This document shows positions 35,851 to 45,212 of a stretch of DNA of 64,000 nucleotides, one piece after another. The stretch is from positions 39,540 through 103,539 of the forward strand of contig NZ_LAHA01000002.1 in the NCBI RefSeq assembly GCF_002608075.1, read 5' to 3'. The stretch's first letter is position 1. Every line of letters starts with the position of its first letter. The translations under genes and the position numbers were made by a program. The notes beneath the pieces are model-generated. The model was not told the origin of the DNA. It worked only from the letters and a program-made list of their open reading frames with translations, and did no database searches. Origin of the DNA: Nostoc linckia z4. Lineage in GTDB: Bacteria > Cyanobacteriota > Cyanobacteriia > Cyanobacteriales > Nostocaceae.

Positions 35851-36870
35851 TTATAGTGGTGAATCTCCAACCTCTGCATAAGGTTGTGGTTCTCGTAAGC
35901 GTTTGGCAATTTGTTCTCGCCGATACTTTGCAAGTTCGCTATAAAGCTTTTTGCGAGAAAGATTTACACTACCAACAGGTTCATGCTCAAGTAATGTATG
36001 CCAAGGGCTAAACAATATACCTTCATCTAAACGTTTACGTTCTTCAAAGTCAAATTTCTGGCTGGGAATGCGGACAGTTGCAACTTTAATAAATGGTGAA
36101 TCTGCTTCTTGCCATTCTTTAACGTGGTCTTCAATTGGCGTTTTGTCATCATCGACATAAAACTGAATCAGAAAATCAAAAGATACTTCTTGACCTTCTA
36201 CCGTCAACAGGTTAACTATTGCTTCTCGGAGGTAGTTTTCTGATTCTGGAAGTGTTTGTGGAGGCTGTTCAATCTGTTGAGATTTAACAGATAATTTCAC
36301 AACGCGATTTCCAAATTTAAACGGAGCCATACTCCAATACTGAATCAAAAGTGGATTGCCTACGTTCTTACTAGTAATTTTTTGTAACAAAGCAAAGGCA
36401 TAACCAAGTTCTTCTAAACGTTCTGGGCTAAGTTGTCCGCTACCTGCTTTAAAGATATCAGCGTAATCACGAATATCTTTAGTAAAAAAAGTAGGATAAT
36501 TGTTGAGGATAAAATCTTGAGTTTTTTCCTCATCATCTAGTATTTTTTGCCCCTCTACATTCATCACCTTGATAGCGATACCGCGAACATCAGGTTGGCT
36601 ATCCGAGCGAAATTTCCCCCGCTTTTCAGGCGCACCACCATTAGAAAAACGAATCCAAGCAGGATAGGTTTGGGGTGTTTTGAACAAACCCACTCTTAGG
36701 TCTTCAGGAAGGTTCGGTTCAATAATAAACTCTCCCCAAAGCAGTCCGTGACTTTTGCTATGGATTTGGCGCAAATCTGGGCCTGTTTGTTGTTGAGCTT
36801 GCAGGCTAGTTGCTACAATTTCGTCGATTGTGGCTTGTTCGTCAGTGGTAGATGATACTGGATTACTCAT
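35851..36870 (-). CDS. Catalase-fold heme protein, catalase-related (AOS-like)
   Basis: 339 residues, well short of true monofunctional catalases (about 480 or more), matching the small catalase-related family that includes the allene-oxide-synthase and hydroperoxide-lyase-like heme enzymes. Seen: HSKSHGLLWGEFII with a distal-type His, AWIRFSNGGAPE, DVRGIAIKVM, TQDFILNNYPTFFTKDI, and a C-terminal SPWHTLLEHEPVGSVNLSRK then LYSELAKYRREQ. In the family a Tyr near the C terminus binds heme. A lipid-hydroperoxide substrate is possible, but no lipoxygenase gene is beside it, so reaction and substrate are open. Soluble, with no signal peptide. Stand-alone on the minus strand, 46 bp downstream of the folate gene and perhaps cotranscribed with it. 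Confidence 0.82.
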   Translation of the reverse strand: MSNPVSSTTDEQATIDEIVATSLQAQQQTGPDLRQIHSKSHGLLWGEFIIEPNLPEDLRVGLFKTPQTYPAWIRFSNGGAPEKRGKFRSDSQPDVRGIAIKVMNVEGQKILDDEEKTQDFILNNYPTFFTKDIRDYADIFKAGSGQLSPERLEELGYAFALLQKITSKNVGNPLLIQYWSMAPFKFGNRVVKLSVKSQQIEQPPQTLPESENYLREAIVNLLTVEGQEVSFDFLIQFYVDDDKTPIEDHVKEWQEADSPFIKVATVRIPSQKFDFEERKRLDEGILFSPWHTLLEHEPVGSVNLSRKKLYSELAKYRREQIAKRLREPQPYAEVGDSPL

Positions 36871-36916
36871 GAAAAATATTTTGATGATGTTTCATCATCA
36901 TCCTCAACCTTTAGTT

Positions 36917-37495
36917 TTAGGGAGTCAACCCAGTTTCCGTTAAGATATTCTTTAATGGTTTATCCCAAGGTTCGATGGGTAGTTGGGGTAAATAGGCAAA
37001 ATCAAATACAATTCCGATAGTGGGCTTTGTCAACCACTCTGGTGAACTGAGTAAGCGATCGTAATAACCTCCGCCATAACCCAGGCGATATCCTTGATAA
37101 TCGCAAGCTACACTGGGGGTGAGAATCAAATCAACTTCCTCAGGATCTAAAGTTGGCGCATCAGAATGCGGTTCAGTAATGCCATAAGCGCCACTTTGAA
37201 GAGAATCATCAGTCTCCCAAATATGCCAAGACAGGGATTGATTAACGCAGCGAGGAAATCCCCAACGGTATTGAGTATTTGTAAATAATGGACTGAGGTC
37301 TGGTTCTTGGCGAAAGCTAAAATAAGCGAGTATTGTTTTTGCTTGGTTAAACAAAGTAGAGTTTTGTAAATGAAAGCAAATGCGATCGCTTTTTTCTCTC
37401 CACTCCTCAACAGACATTGATTGACGTTTTTTGAGTAAAGTACGCCGTAATTGTGTTTTATTTAGTTGATAATTAAGTCTGTCCACATTTAACAA
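36917..37495 (-). CDS. 5-formyltetrahydrofolate cyclo-ligase
   Basis: 192 residues. The enzyme uses ATP to turn 5-formyl-THF into 5,10-methenyl-THF, returning the storage form to one-carbon metabolism in the cytoplasm. The N-terminal helix KTQLRRTLLKKRQSM has the basic residues that grip the ligand; the middle has FSFRQEPDLSPL; the family signature is the C-terminal YRLGYGGGYYDRLL, the phosphate-binding loop. Length is typical. An independent gene, upstream of the catalase-like gene on the same strand. Confidence 0.93.
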   Translation of the reverse strand: MLNVDRLNYQLNKTQLRRTLLKKRQSMSVEEWREKSDRICFHLQNSTLFNQAKTILAYFSFRQEPDLSPLFTNTQYRWGFPRCVNQSLSWHIWETDDSLQSGAYGITEPHSDAPTLDPEEVDLILTPSVACDYQGYRLGYGGGYYDRLLSSPEWLTKPTIGIVFDFAYLPQLPIEPWDKPLKNILTETGLTP

Positions 37496-37562
37496 CTTAC
37501 TTGTGAAACAGTAAGTGAGTTATATAGCAAAATACAGTTTAGTACCTAATTTTTGCTCAAAA

Positions 37563-37595
37563 AATCTGACGGTGGGCACTGCCCACCGTCAGATT
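37563..37595 (-). terminator. Strong intrinsic terminator of gmd-fcl
   Basis: A perfect 15-bp stem AATCTGACGGTGGGC/GCCCACCGTCAGATT with a 3-base loop, followed on the minus strand by a T-rich run. The stem begins inside the fcl stop codon region. Confidence 0.85.
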
Positions 37596-38538
37596 ATGCA
37601 GCGTGTTGGCGATACCACTCAATGGTGTTTTTTAGCCCTTGCTCAAAGCTAACACCAGCGGTGAAATTAAAAGCAAGCTTGGCGCGTTCAGTATCTAAAC
37701 GGCGTCTTGGCTGACCATTTGGCTTATCAGTTTGCCAAACAATCTCACCTTTAAACTCCATTAATTGACTAATCAAAGTTACTAAATCAAGAATGGAAAT
37801 TTCATCACCCGTACCCAAATTCACTGGTTCTGATTCGTTATAGAATTGGGTGCCCATAACAATGCCCCGCGCTGCATCCACAGAATAGAGAAACTCGCGA
37901 GTCGGACTACCATCACCCCAAACAAATAGTTGCTTGTCTCCTTGAACTTGGGCTTCGTGAACCTTACGAATTAACGCCGGAATCACATGAGAACTTCCCG
38001 GATCGAAATTATCTTCCGGGCCATACAAATTCACAGGCAGTAGATAAATACCATTAAAGCCATACTGTTGGCGGTAAGCTTGTAGTTGTACTAAAAGCGC
38101 TTTTTTAGCAATTCCGTAAGGTGCGTTGGTTTCCTCTGGGTAGCCATTCCACAAGTCATCTTCTTTGAATGGTACTGGCGTAAATTTGGGATAGGCGCAG
38201 ATGGTACCAACACAAACGAATTTTTCTACTCCGCCTTGATATGCAGCGTGAATTAGCTGGCTGCCCATAATCAAGTTATCGTAGAATAGCTCTGCGGGTT
38301 TTTGTTGGTTGAGACCGATGCCACCAACATGAGCTGCTAAATGGATAACGATGTCTTGTTGGTCAACTGCACGCTGGCAATTTTCCCAAACTCGCAGATC
38401 GCAATCACGCGATCGCACCACTGTAATCTTCTCATTCTCTGCACCTGCTTGGCGCAGTTGATCTATCACTTGACGACCGAGAAACCCTGACCCACCAGTG
38501 ACCAGAATGCGTTTATTTTTGAGTTCTAAGGCGGTCAT
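37594..38538 (-). CDS. fcl: GDP-L-fucose synthase
   Basis: 314 residues, also known as WcaG. It epimerises and reduces GDP-4-keto-6-deoxymannose to GDP-L-fucose with NADPH. N-terminal Rossmann motif [10 protein letters not shown]; the SDR catalytic pair Y-x-x-x-K appears as [14 protein letters not shown]; substrate-binding parts include [20 protein letters not shown] and [16 protein letters not shown]. It lies 23 bp after gmd on the same strand, so the two steps of GDP-fucose synthesis form one transcript, ended by a strong hairpin that overlaps the stop. It supplies fucose for the exopolysaccharide genes just upstream. Confidence 0.95.
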   Translation of the reverse strand: MTALELKNKRILVTGGSGFLGRQVIDQLRQAGAENEKITVVRSRDCDLRVWENCQRAVDQQDIVIHLAAHVGGIGLNQQKPAELFYDNLIMGSQLIHAAYQGGVEKFVCVGTICAYPKFTPVPFKEDDLWNGYPEETNAPYGIAKKALLVQLQAYRQQYGFNGIYLLPVNLYGPEDNFDPGSSHVIPALIRKVHEAQVQGDKQLFVWGDGSPTREFLYSVDAARGIVMGTQFYNESEPVNLGTGDEISILDLVTLISQLMEFKGEIVWQTDKPNGQPRRRLDTERAKLAFNFTAGVSFEQGLKNTIEWYRQHAA

Positions 38539-38561
38539 ATTTTTATCCTCTGTGGTCTCAA

Positions 38562-39647
38562 TCAGAAGTGCAAAGCGCCAAGTTCTTGACGAAGAGTAGC
38601 AACTTCGTGGGGAAATTGCGAACCATTGCCGTTGGGTGAAGTGTAACCCAAGGCTTGTAAGTCTGCTTCTACCATTAAGGCAACTAATTGTTCAAAGGTT
38701 ACTGATGGTGTCCAGCCTAACTGCTGCCGTGCTTTGCTGGAGTCCCCAATTAACAACTCTACCTCCGCAGGACGCAGATAACGTTCGTCAAATTCGACAT
38801 AATCTTGCCAATTGAGATTGACATACTTAAATGCCAATTCCAGAAATTCTCGCACTGAGTGAGTTTCCCCTGTGGCAATCACGTAGTCGTCTGGTTGCTC
38901 TTGCTGCAACATCAACCACATTGCTTTCACGTAATCTTTGGCATAGCCCCAATCTCGCTTAGCGTCGAGATTTCCCATATAGATCTTTTTCTGTTTTTTG
39001 GCTACGATATTGGCTACTGCCATCGTGATTTTACGGGTGACGAAGGTTTCACCACGACGGGGTGATTCGTGGTTAAACAGTATGCCGTTACAAGCAAACA
39101 AATTGTAAGATTCGCGATAGTTTACTGTTTGCCAGTGGGCGTATACTTTGGCACAAGCATAGGGACTGCGGGGATAAAATGGTGTGGTTTCGCTTTGGGG
39201 GATTGCTTGTACTAATCCGTACATTTCTGAGGAACCCGCTTGGTAAAATCGCACTTGGATTCCGGTACGGTGTTGGTAGTCTCGAATTGCTTCTAATAAA
39301 CGCAGTGTCCCCATTCCCACTGAATCTACAGTGTATTCTGGTGAGTCAAAGCTGACTCTCACATGAGATTGAGCGCCGAGGTTGTAAATTTCTACTGGCT
39401 GTACTTCTTCTAAAATGCGTCGCAGTGTTGTTCCATCGGTCAAATCTCCATAGTGCAGGAATAACTGGACTCCTTCTTTGTGTGGGTCTTCGTAGATGTG
39501 ATCGATGCGGTCTGTGTTGAAGGTAGATGTGCGGCGAATTATCCCATGAACTTCATAGCCTTGTTCTAACAAGTACTCACTCAGATATGAACCATCTTGA
39601 CCGGTAATACCAGTAATCAAGGCTCGTTTTTTTTGCGTCATGCTCAA
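38562..39647 (-). CDS. gmd: GDP-mannose 4,6-dehydratase
   Basis: 361 residues. It converts GDP-mannose to GDP-4-keto-6-deoxymannose with bound NADP, the committed step to GDP-fucose and GDP-rhamnose. Seen: Rossmann motif [22 protein letters not shown] with the catalytic Ser/Glu, YxxxK in [31 protein letters not shown], and [15 protein letters not shown]. Length is typical. Operon partner is fcl immediately downstream. Upstream is a 420-bp gap before the sugar transferase, long enough for its own promoter. Confidence 0.96.
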   Translation of the reverse strand: MSMTQKKRALITGITGQDGSYLSEYLLEQGYEVHGIIRRTSTFNTDRIDHIYEDPHKEGVQLFLHYGDLTDGTTLRRILEEVQPVEIYNLGAQSHVRVSFDSPEYTVDSVGMGTLRLLEAIRDYQHRTGIQVRFYQAGSSEMYGLVQAIPQSETTPFYPRSPYACAKVYAHWQTVNYRESYNLFACNGILFNHESPRRGETFVTRKITMAVANIVAKKQKKIYMGNLDAKRDWGYAKDYVKAMWLMLQQEQPDDYVIATGETHSVREFLELAFKYVNLNWQDYVEFDERYLRPAEVELLIGDSSKARQQLGWTPSVTFEQLVALMVEADLQALGYTSPNGNGSQFPHEVATLRQELGALHF

Positions 39648-40068
39648 CTATCCCTTATTTTTTTTGATTAAAATGTTACAAGCGATCTGATACAACCTAG
39701 CAGGTAATTGCTGAATTGCCTAATAGTAAACCTACTAGTTCTAACGGATAGTGTAATTTTTAAGTAAATAATTTTACTTATATTTACTTAATAACAAGTG
39801 ATGTGAAAAGTTAAACTTAATTTCCTAAGTTCAATATTTTCCCTGAATTATTCTGCGGTATGCTACCACTTTTAGGTTGTAAAAATTTTATAAATTATCT
39901 GATTTTTATGAAGAGTTAATAAAGTTGCTTGAATTCGATAAGTTTTTGCTATTTAGTGTTCTGAATGCTTTGAAAATAAGATTATTTCATTTGTGTAGCT
40001 GTTTATTAACACTGAAAACCAGTGCTTAGGGGCATTGGCTGCCCCCAAAATCAGCCCTAAGTAATTAC
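39648..40068. other. Intergenic upstream of gmd, nothing recognised
   Basis: About 420 bp of AT-rich DNA, probably the gmd-fcl promoter region. No ORF, repeat array or hairpin worth reporting. Confidence 0.35.
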
Positions 40069-40827
40069 TCAGTATGCTCCGTTATTTTTAGGCAAAATCA
40101 CTACATCAACGGTTTTTAAGATGATCCATAAATCGAGCCATAAATTCCTGAATTTTACGTAATGCAGGTCGATTTGGACTCGTCGGGGGTAGGGAATGTC
40201 ATTACGTCCAGAAACCTGCCACAAACCAGTAATTCCTGGCCGGATGGTTAAAATCTCATCAATGTAACAACCGTATTTTGGTAGTTCTTGCGCTACTAAT
40301 GGTCGAGGGCCGACTACACTCATATCCCCTTTTAAAACGTTCCAAAACTGGGGAAACTCGTCTAAGCTAGTAATTCGCAAAAATCGACCAATTTTAGTAA
40401 TTCGTGGGTCTTGCTTGAGTTTAAAACTGCTCTCAAATTCTTGTCGCAATTGGGGCGATGTTTCCATCATTTGCATGAGGATTTCGTCCGCATTGCTGAC
40501 CATTGTTCGGAATTTAATACAGTTAAAAGGTTTGTAATTTTTACCCACCCGTTCCTGAACATAAAAAATCGGGCCCTCTGAACTCAAAGCAATCAACAAG
40601 GCCAAGATTAAGTAGACAGGAAAGAATAAAATTAACACTGACAGCGAAAACACTATATCGAACAGTCGTTTAGCAAACTCTCCGTTTAAACCCTGAAAAG
40701 ATAGACCTTTAGGTTTAACCTTAGGCGTCTTTGTTTTTTGACCCCGTTTTAGGAGAGTACGCAAAGACGCTTTAGTGTCTTGCCGTATGCCTCGCTTGCC
40801 GGAGAGGAGTGAGCTCTGGGCAGTCAT
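40069..40827 (-). CDS. Polyprenyl-phosphate sugar-1-phosphate transferase
   Basis: About 252 residues. A basic N-terminal region (about 10-50) leads to a membrane helix (LFDIVFSLSVLILFFPVYLI) and the sugar transferase core: FNCIKFRTMVSNADEIL, RITSLDEFPQFWNVLKGDMSVVGPRP and IRPGITGLWQVSGRN, ending PKNNGAY. It catalyses the first, membrane-bound step of a polysaccharide repeat unit. I took the second of two adjacent ATGs (MTAQSSLLSG), preceded by AAGGAG; an in-frame ATG at 40854 is possible. It lies 72 bp after the glycosyltransferase stop (99 bp to the chosen start) on the same strand. It is similar to but not identical with the enzyme at 33909. Confidence 0.9.
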   Translation of the reverse strand: MTAQSSLLSGKRGIRQDTKASLRTLLKRGQKTKTPKVKPKGLSFQGLNGEFAKRLFDIVFSLSVLILFFPVYLILALLIALSSEGPIFYVQERVGKNYKPFNCIKFRTMVSNADEILMQMMETSPQLRQEFESSFKLKQDPRITKIGRFLRITSLDEFPQFWNVLKGDMSVVGPRPLVAQELPKYGCYIDEILTIRPGITGLWQVSGRNDIPYPRRVQIDLHYVKFRNLWLDLWIILKTVDVVILPKNNGAY

Positions 40828-40925
40828 CATACTCCTTAATAATCCACACCACACATAGTCCCAATCTTAAAGCCAAAATGAGATGCTTCTGGGGATAAAT
40901 TGCCAAAAGCCTAAAAAAATAAGTC

Positions 40926-42083
40926 CTATGAACCAAGACCAGTATTCCAAAAAGGTCTTTTTTCGTTGCACTTGTTTACAAAATCTAGATAACGATCTGC
41001 AAAGACTCGCGGTGAAAACTGCGCGGCGTGCGATCGCATATACTCACAATTGAATGAACCCTGATGTACTTCAAATTCTTCTACTGCCTCCACTAAAGCT
41101 GCCTCTGTTTGTGTCCTGAAGAATATACCTGTCCCTGTATCCACATCAGAGCGAATATCTCGCACTGTTTCTAAAGCACCCCCAGCACCGTAGGCAATTA
41201 CTGGCGTACCACAGGCTTGTGCCTCCACTAAGGCAATACCAAAATCTTCGCAAGCTGCGTACACAAACGCCTTAGCGCTAGCCATATATTTTTTTACCAC
41301 ATTATCGGGTTGCCATCCCAGTATTTGGATATTTGAATTTGCCATCTCACAAATCTTTTTCATTTCATCTCCTGTACCAATTACTACTAAAGGTCGTTGT
41401 AGTTGATTAAAAGCTTTGATAATCAACGATACTTGCTTATAACTCACTAGCCGAGAAACTGTTAGGTAAAAATCGTCTTTTTCCTGAAAAAATGGAAATT
41501 TGTCAATATTCACCGGTGGGTAAATCACTGTTGCTTCTCGCCGATAGCAACGCCATATCCGCTTAGCTGTGTGCTGCGAGTTAGCGATGAAATAATCAAC
41601 ACGATTAGCACTCAATACATCCCACTGGCGCAAACGATGTAATAAATATCTAGTCACCCACCCTGGTAGGCCATTACCCAGCTTGCTTTGGCGTAGATAA
41701 TCAAAAGTCAAGTCCCAGGCGTAGCGCATAGGGCTGTGACAGTAGCAAATATGCAACTGATCTGGAGTGGTCAGGATTCCCTTGGCAACAGCATGGGAGG
41801 AAGACAGAATTACGTCATAGTGTCGCAAATCCATTTGTTCAATTGCCAAAGGCCACAATGGCAAGTACTTTTGTATACCGTTACGAGCATACGGAAAGTG
41901 TTGAAGAAACGTCTTGCCAATTTGACGTTTATATAAATAACTTTCAGGGTTGATGGATTCAAAATCGATGAGGGCATACAAATCAGCATCAATGTGATTC
42001 AAAATTTCCCGTACAACGAGTTCTGAACCACCTGTGGCTTTGGGTGTCAACCACTCATGAACCAGAGCATATTTCAAGGGCAC
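40926..42083 (-). CDS. Glycosyltransferase, GT-B fold, GT4-like
   Basis: 385 residues with the two-domain layout of retaining GT4 enzymes: N-terminal acceptor domain (VHEWLTPKATGGSELVVREI with the Gly-rich loop), middle HICYCHSPMRYAWDL and IANSQHTAKRIWRCYRREAT, and nucleotide-sugar-binding half with VSRLVSYKQVSLIIKAF and the EX7E motif EDFGIALVE. The acceptor and donor are not set by the sequence, but GDP-mannose or GDP-fucose is natural given gmd and fcl below. It heads the minus-strand polysaccharide run, with the sugar transferase downstream. Confidence 0.9.
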   Translation of the reverse strand: MPLKYALVHEWLTPKATGGSELVVREILNHIDADLYALIDFESINPESYLYKRQIGKTFLQHFPYARNGIQKYLPLWPLAIEQMDLRHYDVILSSSHAVAKGILTTPDQLHICYCHSPMRYAWDLTFDYLRQSKLGNGLPGWVTRYLLHRLRQWDVLSANRVDYFIANSQHTAKRIWRCYRREATVIYPPVNIDKFPFFQEKDDFYLTVSRLVSYKQVSLIIKAFNQLQRPLVVIGTGDEMKKICEMANSNIQILGWQPDNVVKKYMASAKAFVYAACEDFGIALVEAQACGTPVIAYGAGGALETVRDIRSDVDTGTGIFFRTQTEAALVEAVEEFEVHQGSFNCEYMRSHAAQFSPRVFADRYLDFVNKCNEKRPFWNTGLGS

Positions 42084-42464
42084 AGCTAACTTGTAATAAA
42101 TAGAAAATCGTTAAGCTACTGATGAGGTTAACTGAAAAGTTTCCCTTTGTAATTAATGGGAAGCGCCCCAGATTATAGCCACAGACGCAATCTTTCCTTC
42201 ACAGGTTCCAGATGGATACTGCAACCTGATAACCTCAGATTGGGGCATGGGGTATGGGGCATGGGGTATGGGGTATGGGGCATGGGGCATGGGGCATTGA
42301 GAGTGAGGAGTGAGGAGTTTGGAGTTAAAAGTTATTCTTCCCTTACCTCCCACCTCCCCATCTCCCTTGTCTGCCTTGTCTCCCTTGTCTCCCTACCTCC
42401 CTACCTCCCTATTCCCCTCAATCCCCAGTGGCTGAAAGAAAACTGATCTAGGAATGGGAATGGT
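42084..42464. repeat. Intergenic with GGGGCATG and CTCCCTAC tandem repeats
   Basis: Between divergent genes. TGGGGCA and TGGGGTA heptamers run over about 42240-42297, CTTGTCTGC/CTTGTCTCC nonamers and CTCCCTAC octamers over about 42366-42412. No gene of its own; open frames here are repeat peptides. Confidence 0.8.
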
Positions 42465-43403
42465 ATGCGAATTCTAATTATTGGTGGTACTCGGTTCATT
42501 GGTGTTTATTTAACTCAACAATTGGTGGAACAAGGACATGAGGTGGTGCTGTTTAACCGTGGAAACCGGCCAGCACCTTCTTTACAGGGAGTAGGACAAA
42601 TTATAGGCGATCGCACCGATGCTGCCCAATTAAAAGCAAAATTGTCACAAGAAAATTTTGATGCCATTTTTGACAATAATGGGCGAGAACTCAGTGATAC
42701 TCAACCACTTGCGGAGATTTTTCAAGACCGAGTGCAACATTTTGTATACATGAGTTCGGCAGGAGTGTATCTCAAATCTGACCAACTTCCCCATGTGGAG
42801 GGCGATGCAGTAGATCCAAAAAGTCGCCACTTGGGTAAGCATGAAACTGAAGCTTACCTGACTCAACTGGGATTGCCCTTTACTTCGATTCGTCCCACTT
42901 ATATCTACGGGCCGCGTAATTATAATGACTTAGAAAGCTGGTTTTTTGACAGAATTGTCCGCGATCGCCCCGTTCCTATCCCTGGAAATGGGTTGCATAT
43001 CACCCAATTAGGTCATGTCAAAGATTTAGCAAAGGCAATGACTCAAGTTTTGGGCAATCAACAAGCGGTGGGACAAATTTATAATGTATCTGGCGATCGC
43101 TTTGTTACTTTTGATGGTTTAGCCCGTGCTAGTGCTATAGCAGCTGGTAAATCACCTGATGCTGTTAAAATCGTCCATTATGACCCGAAAAAGTTTGATT
43201 TTGGCAAGCGCAAAGCTTTTCCGATGCGGGTACAACATTTCTTTGCTTCAGTAAACAAAGCCCAAACAGAATTAAACTGGCATCCCGAATATGATTTAAT
43301 TTCTGGATTACAAGATTCTTTGGAAAATGATTATCTCGCTTCTGGCCGAGATAAAGCTGAAGTGGATTTCTCTCTAGATGAAGAAATTTTAAAAGCTGTT
43401 TAA
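42465..43403 (+). CDS. NAD-dependent epimerase/dehydratase-like SDR, CSP41-type
   Basis: 312 residues. The start is an extended-SDR Rossmann motif IIGGTRFIGVYLTQQL, with FVYMSSAGVYL and RPTYIYGPRNYND following. The catalytic YxxxK of true epimerases is not clear: the expected place reads KHETEAYLTQ, which resembles the chloroplast CSP41 RNA-binding/endonuclease proteins that derive from cyanobacterial SDRs and have lost the usual chemistry. The long C-terminal half (FDGLARASAIAAGKSPDAVK, KRKAFPMRVQHFFASV) also fits CSP41b. So a role in RNA stability or binding is as likely as sugar chemistry. ATG preceded by GGAATGGGAATGGT. Stand-alone. Confidence 0.85.
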   Translation: MRILIIGGTRFIGVYLTQQLVEQGHEVVLFNRGNRPAPSLQGVGQIIGDRTDAAQLKAKLSQENFDAIFDNNGRELSDTQPLAEIFQDRVQHFVYMSSAGVYLKSDQLPHVEGDAVDPKSRHLGKHETEAYLTQLGLPFTSIRPTYIYGPRNYNDLESWFFDRIVRDRPVPIPGNGLHITQLGHVKDLAKAMTQVLGNQQAVGQIYNVSGDRFVTFDGLARASAIAAGKSPDAVKIVHYDPKKFDFGKRKAFPMRVQHFFASVNKAQTELNWHPEYDLISGLQDSLENDYLASGRDKAEVDFSLDEEILKAV

Positions 43404-43444
43404 TTAGGAAATTAGTTGACTGCTGACTCTCAACAGTCAACTAA

Positions 43445-43516
43445 TTACTCTTCATCGGGGTTAATGCCCAATTCTCGTAATTTCGCCGCTAATTTTTCAG
43501 CGCTTGGCAAACTTTT
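43445..43516 (-). pseudogene. C-terminal remnant of a Uma2-family gene
   Basis: In one minus-strand frame this short piece reads KSLPSAEKLAAKLRELGINP and ends DEE stop, which matches the charged C-terminal tail often seen in Uma2/DUF820 proteins (AExLAAxLRELGIxPD). The upstream side ends at a stop codon with no other domain, so only the tail survives. An intact Uma2 gene lies at 45858. Confidence 0.55.
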
Positions 43517-43577
43517 TTAATAATTGCCTAAAATTCAGTGAAATTAGTGTCTGTAAATACTATTATTGGTTAAAAAA

Positions 43578-44456
43578 ATGAGCCAGGTCTTACAATATCC
43601 ACTCCATAATATTTTAGAAGCCCGTTGCCGTTTGGGTGAAGGGCCGATTTGGGACTCCACTAAAAAGCTGCTTTACTGGATAGATATTTTTAACCATCGA
43701 GTGCATCAATTCGACCCAATAACGGGTGAAAATCGCTTTTTTGATGTGGGAGATGTGCTGGGTGCGATCGCCATCGCAGGTCAAGATAAATTAACGATGG
43801 CACTGCGCCATCACCTAGCATTCCTCAATATCAAGACAGGTGAAGTTACCCCGATTTTGGAAGTTGAAAAAAATCTACCTAATAATCGTCTCAACGATGC
43901 TAAATGCGATACCCAAGGTCGCTTTTGGTTTGGCTCAATGTCTACTGTCGAAAAACCAGAAGCTAGTCTTTATCGTTATGATGCTGATGGCTCATTACAT
44001 GTGATGGAAACAGGATTGACTATATCTAATGGTTTGGGTTGGAGTCCTGATGAAAATATATTTTACTTAACTGATTCTCCTCAACAAAAAATATATGCTT
44101 ATGACTTTAATTCAGTAACAGGCAATATTAGTAATCGCCGAATTTTTGTTGATTTAACTCAGGAATCTTTCTATCCAGATGGTTTAACTATAGATAGCCA
44201 AGGAAATATTTGGTCAGCCATGTGGAATGGATGGTGTGTGATTTGTTTCAATCCCCAAGGTGAAGAGATATTGCGGATAAAGCTACCCGTTCCACTCGTT
44301 ACGAGTTGCACCTTTGGTGGCGAAAATTTGCAAACACTTTATATTACCACTGCTTCAGTTGGACTCAGCCAAGCCGAGATTGACAAAAGTTTCTACTCTG
44401 GTGATTTATTTGCTGTTGAAACTGATGTTACTGGATTACCAAGCTATAGTTTTTAG
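43578..44456 (+). CDS. SMP-30/gluconolactonase family protein
   Basis: 292 residues of the six-bladed beta-propeller family that includes regucalcin (SMP-30) and gluconolactonases, which hydrolyse sugar lactones with a bound divalent cation. Seen: LGEGPIWDSTKKLLYWIDI with metal-ligand Glu, NNRLNDAKCDTQGRFWFGSM with the conserved Asn-Asp, ISNGLGWSPDENIFYLTDSP, and FYPDGLTIDSQGNIWSAMW with the metal-ligand Asp. The key acidic residues are present, so it is probably active on a lactone. ATG at 43578; an upstream TTG start is less likely. Soluble, no signal peptide. Stand-alone, between the SDR and a toxin-antitoxin pair. Confidence 0.9.
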   Translation: MSQVLQYPLHNILEARCRLGEGPIWDSTKKLLYWIDIFNHRVHQFDPITGENRFFDVGDVLGAIAIAGQDKLTMALRHHLAFLNIKTGEVTPILEVEKNLPNNRLNDAKCDTQGRFWFGSMSTVEKPEASLYRYDADGSLHVMETGLTISNGLGWSPDENIFYLTDSPQQKIYAYDFNSVTGNISNRRIFVDLTQESFYPDGLTIDSQGNIWSAMWNGWCVICFNPQGEEILRIKLPVPLVTSCTFGGENLQTLYITTASVGLSQAEIDKSFYSGDLFAVETDVTGLPSYSF

Positions 44457-44675
44457 GAATTTGGTATTGAGCTAAGAGTTAATTTAGCCAGTGTAGAAAT
44501 GAATCAAAACTCATGTTTTGAGTTGGACACTGCAATTGTGGAGTTTTAAAGGTCTTGCAAGTCAAAAAGAGTAATTAAATTTAGTCTTTACGCCAAATCT
44601 TTGTGCAGGTAATTGTCCTTTGATTTCCCATCAATGAGCGCTCATTGCTAACAACTGCTAATAATTAGGTGAGGA

Positions 44676-44900
44676 TTACACAAACTGAAACGAAACATTT
44701 GCAGTCAAAGGTTCTGGTAATGGTTTTCCTTGTGCTTGGTAATCTTCAATCAAAAGTTCTAGCACTTCTTCACCATTTTTGAGAGCATCAGCGTAGGTGT
44801 TTCCATGAGTGTGTGCGTAGGGGCCAAACTCAGGTAAGCTAACAATGTATTTTTGATCTTCATTTGACCACTGAATTAGAATACTATATTGTGGTTTCAT
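44676..44900 (-). CDS. hicB: HicB-type antitoxin
   Basis: 74 residues with the HicB/UPF0150 fold: YSILIQWSNEDQKYIVSLPE, then FGPYAHTHGNTYADALKNGE, then VLELLIEDYQAQGKPLPEP. It binds and neutralises the HicA toxin encoded just upstream, with a 4-bp ATGA overlap. The order is toxin then antitoxin, opposite to the pair at 8044-8417, and the proteins are of a different subfamily. No DNA-binding tail is visible beyond the fold. Confidence 0.88.
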   Translation of the reverse strand: MKPQYSILIQWSNEDQKYIVSLPEFGPYAHTHGNTYADALKNGEEVLELLIEDYQAQGKPLPEPLTANVSFQFV

Positions 44901-45124
44901 TCTTCTCCTTTGCCGTCTTCTTGCTCAAGGTATTTTACTTCTATGAGCGCATTTTTCACATCTTTTTCCTGGTAACGGTCTGCATCTGCTCCATCTTTAC
45001 CAGACAAAGTGAGGCTGTAAATTAGCAAAGGATGGCTCCATACTGTATGACTGCCTTTGCCACTTCGATAAGTAAATCCAGCTTTTAGGAGCATTGCTTT
45101 CAGTTCCCGAATTTTTTTAGGCAC
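44897..45124 (-). CDS. hicA: HicA-type mRNA interferase toxin
   Basis: 75 residues: KIRELKAMLLKAGFTYRSGK, then GSHTVWSHPL with the catalytic His of GSH, and a C-terminal VKNALIEVKYLEQEDGKGEE. This is the long-tailed cyanobacterial HicA subfamily, an mRNA endonuclease held in check by HicB. First gene of a two-gene operon. All family residues needed for activity appear to be present. Confidence 0.88.
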   Translation of the reverse strand: MPKKIRELKAMLLKAGFTYRSGKGSHTVWSHPLLIYSLTLSGKDGADADRYQEKDVKNALIEVKYLEQEDGKGEE

Positions 45125-45212
45125 TGGAAGAAATTGATGAGTTAGCTACAAATATTTTGTGATTATTACATGGAGAAATTTTACACTTGAACTTACAAAA
45201 CATTAGATGTTT

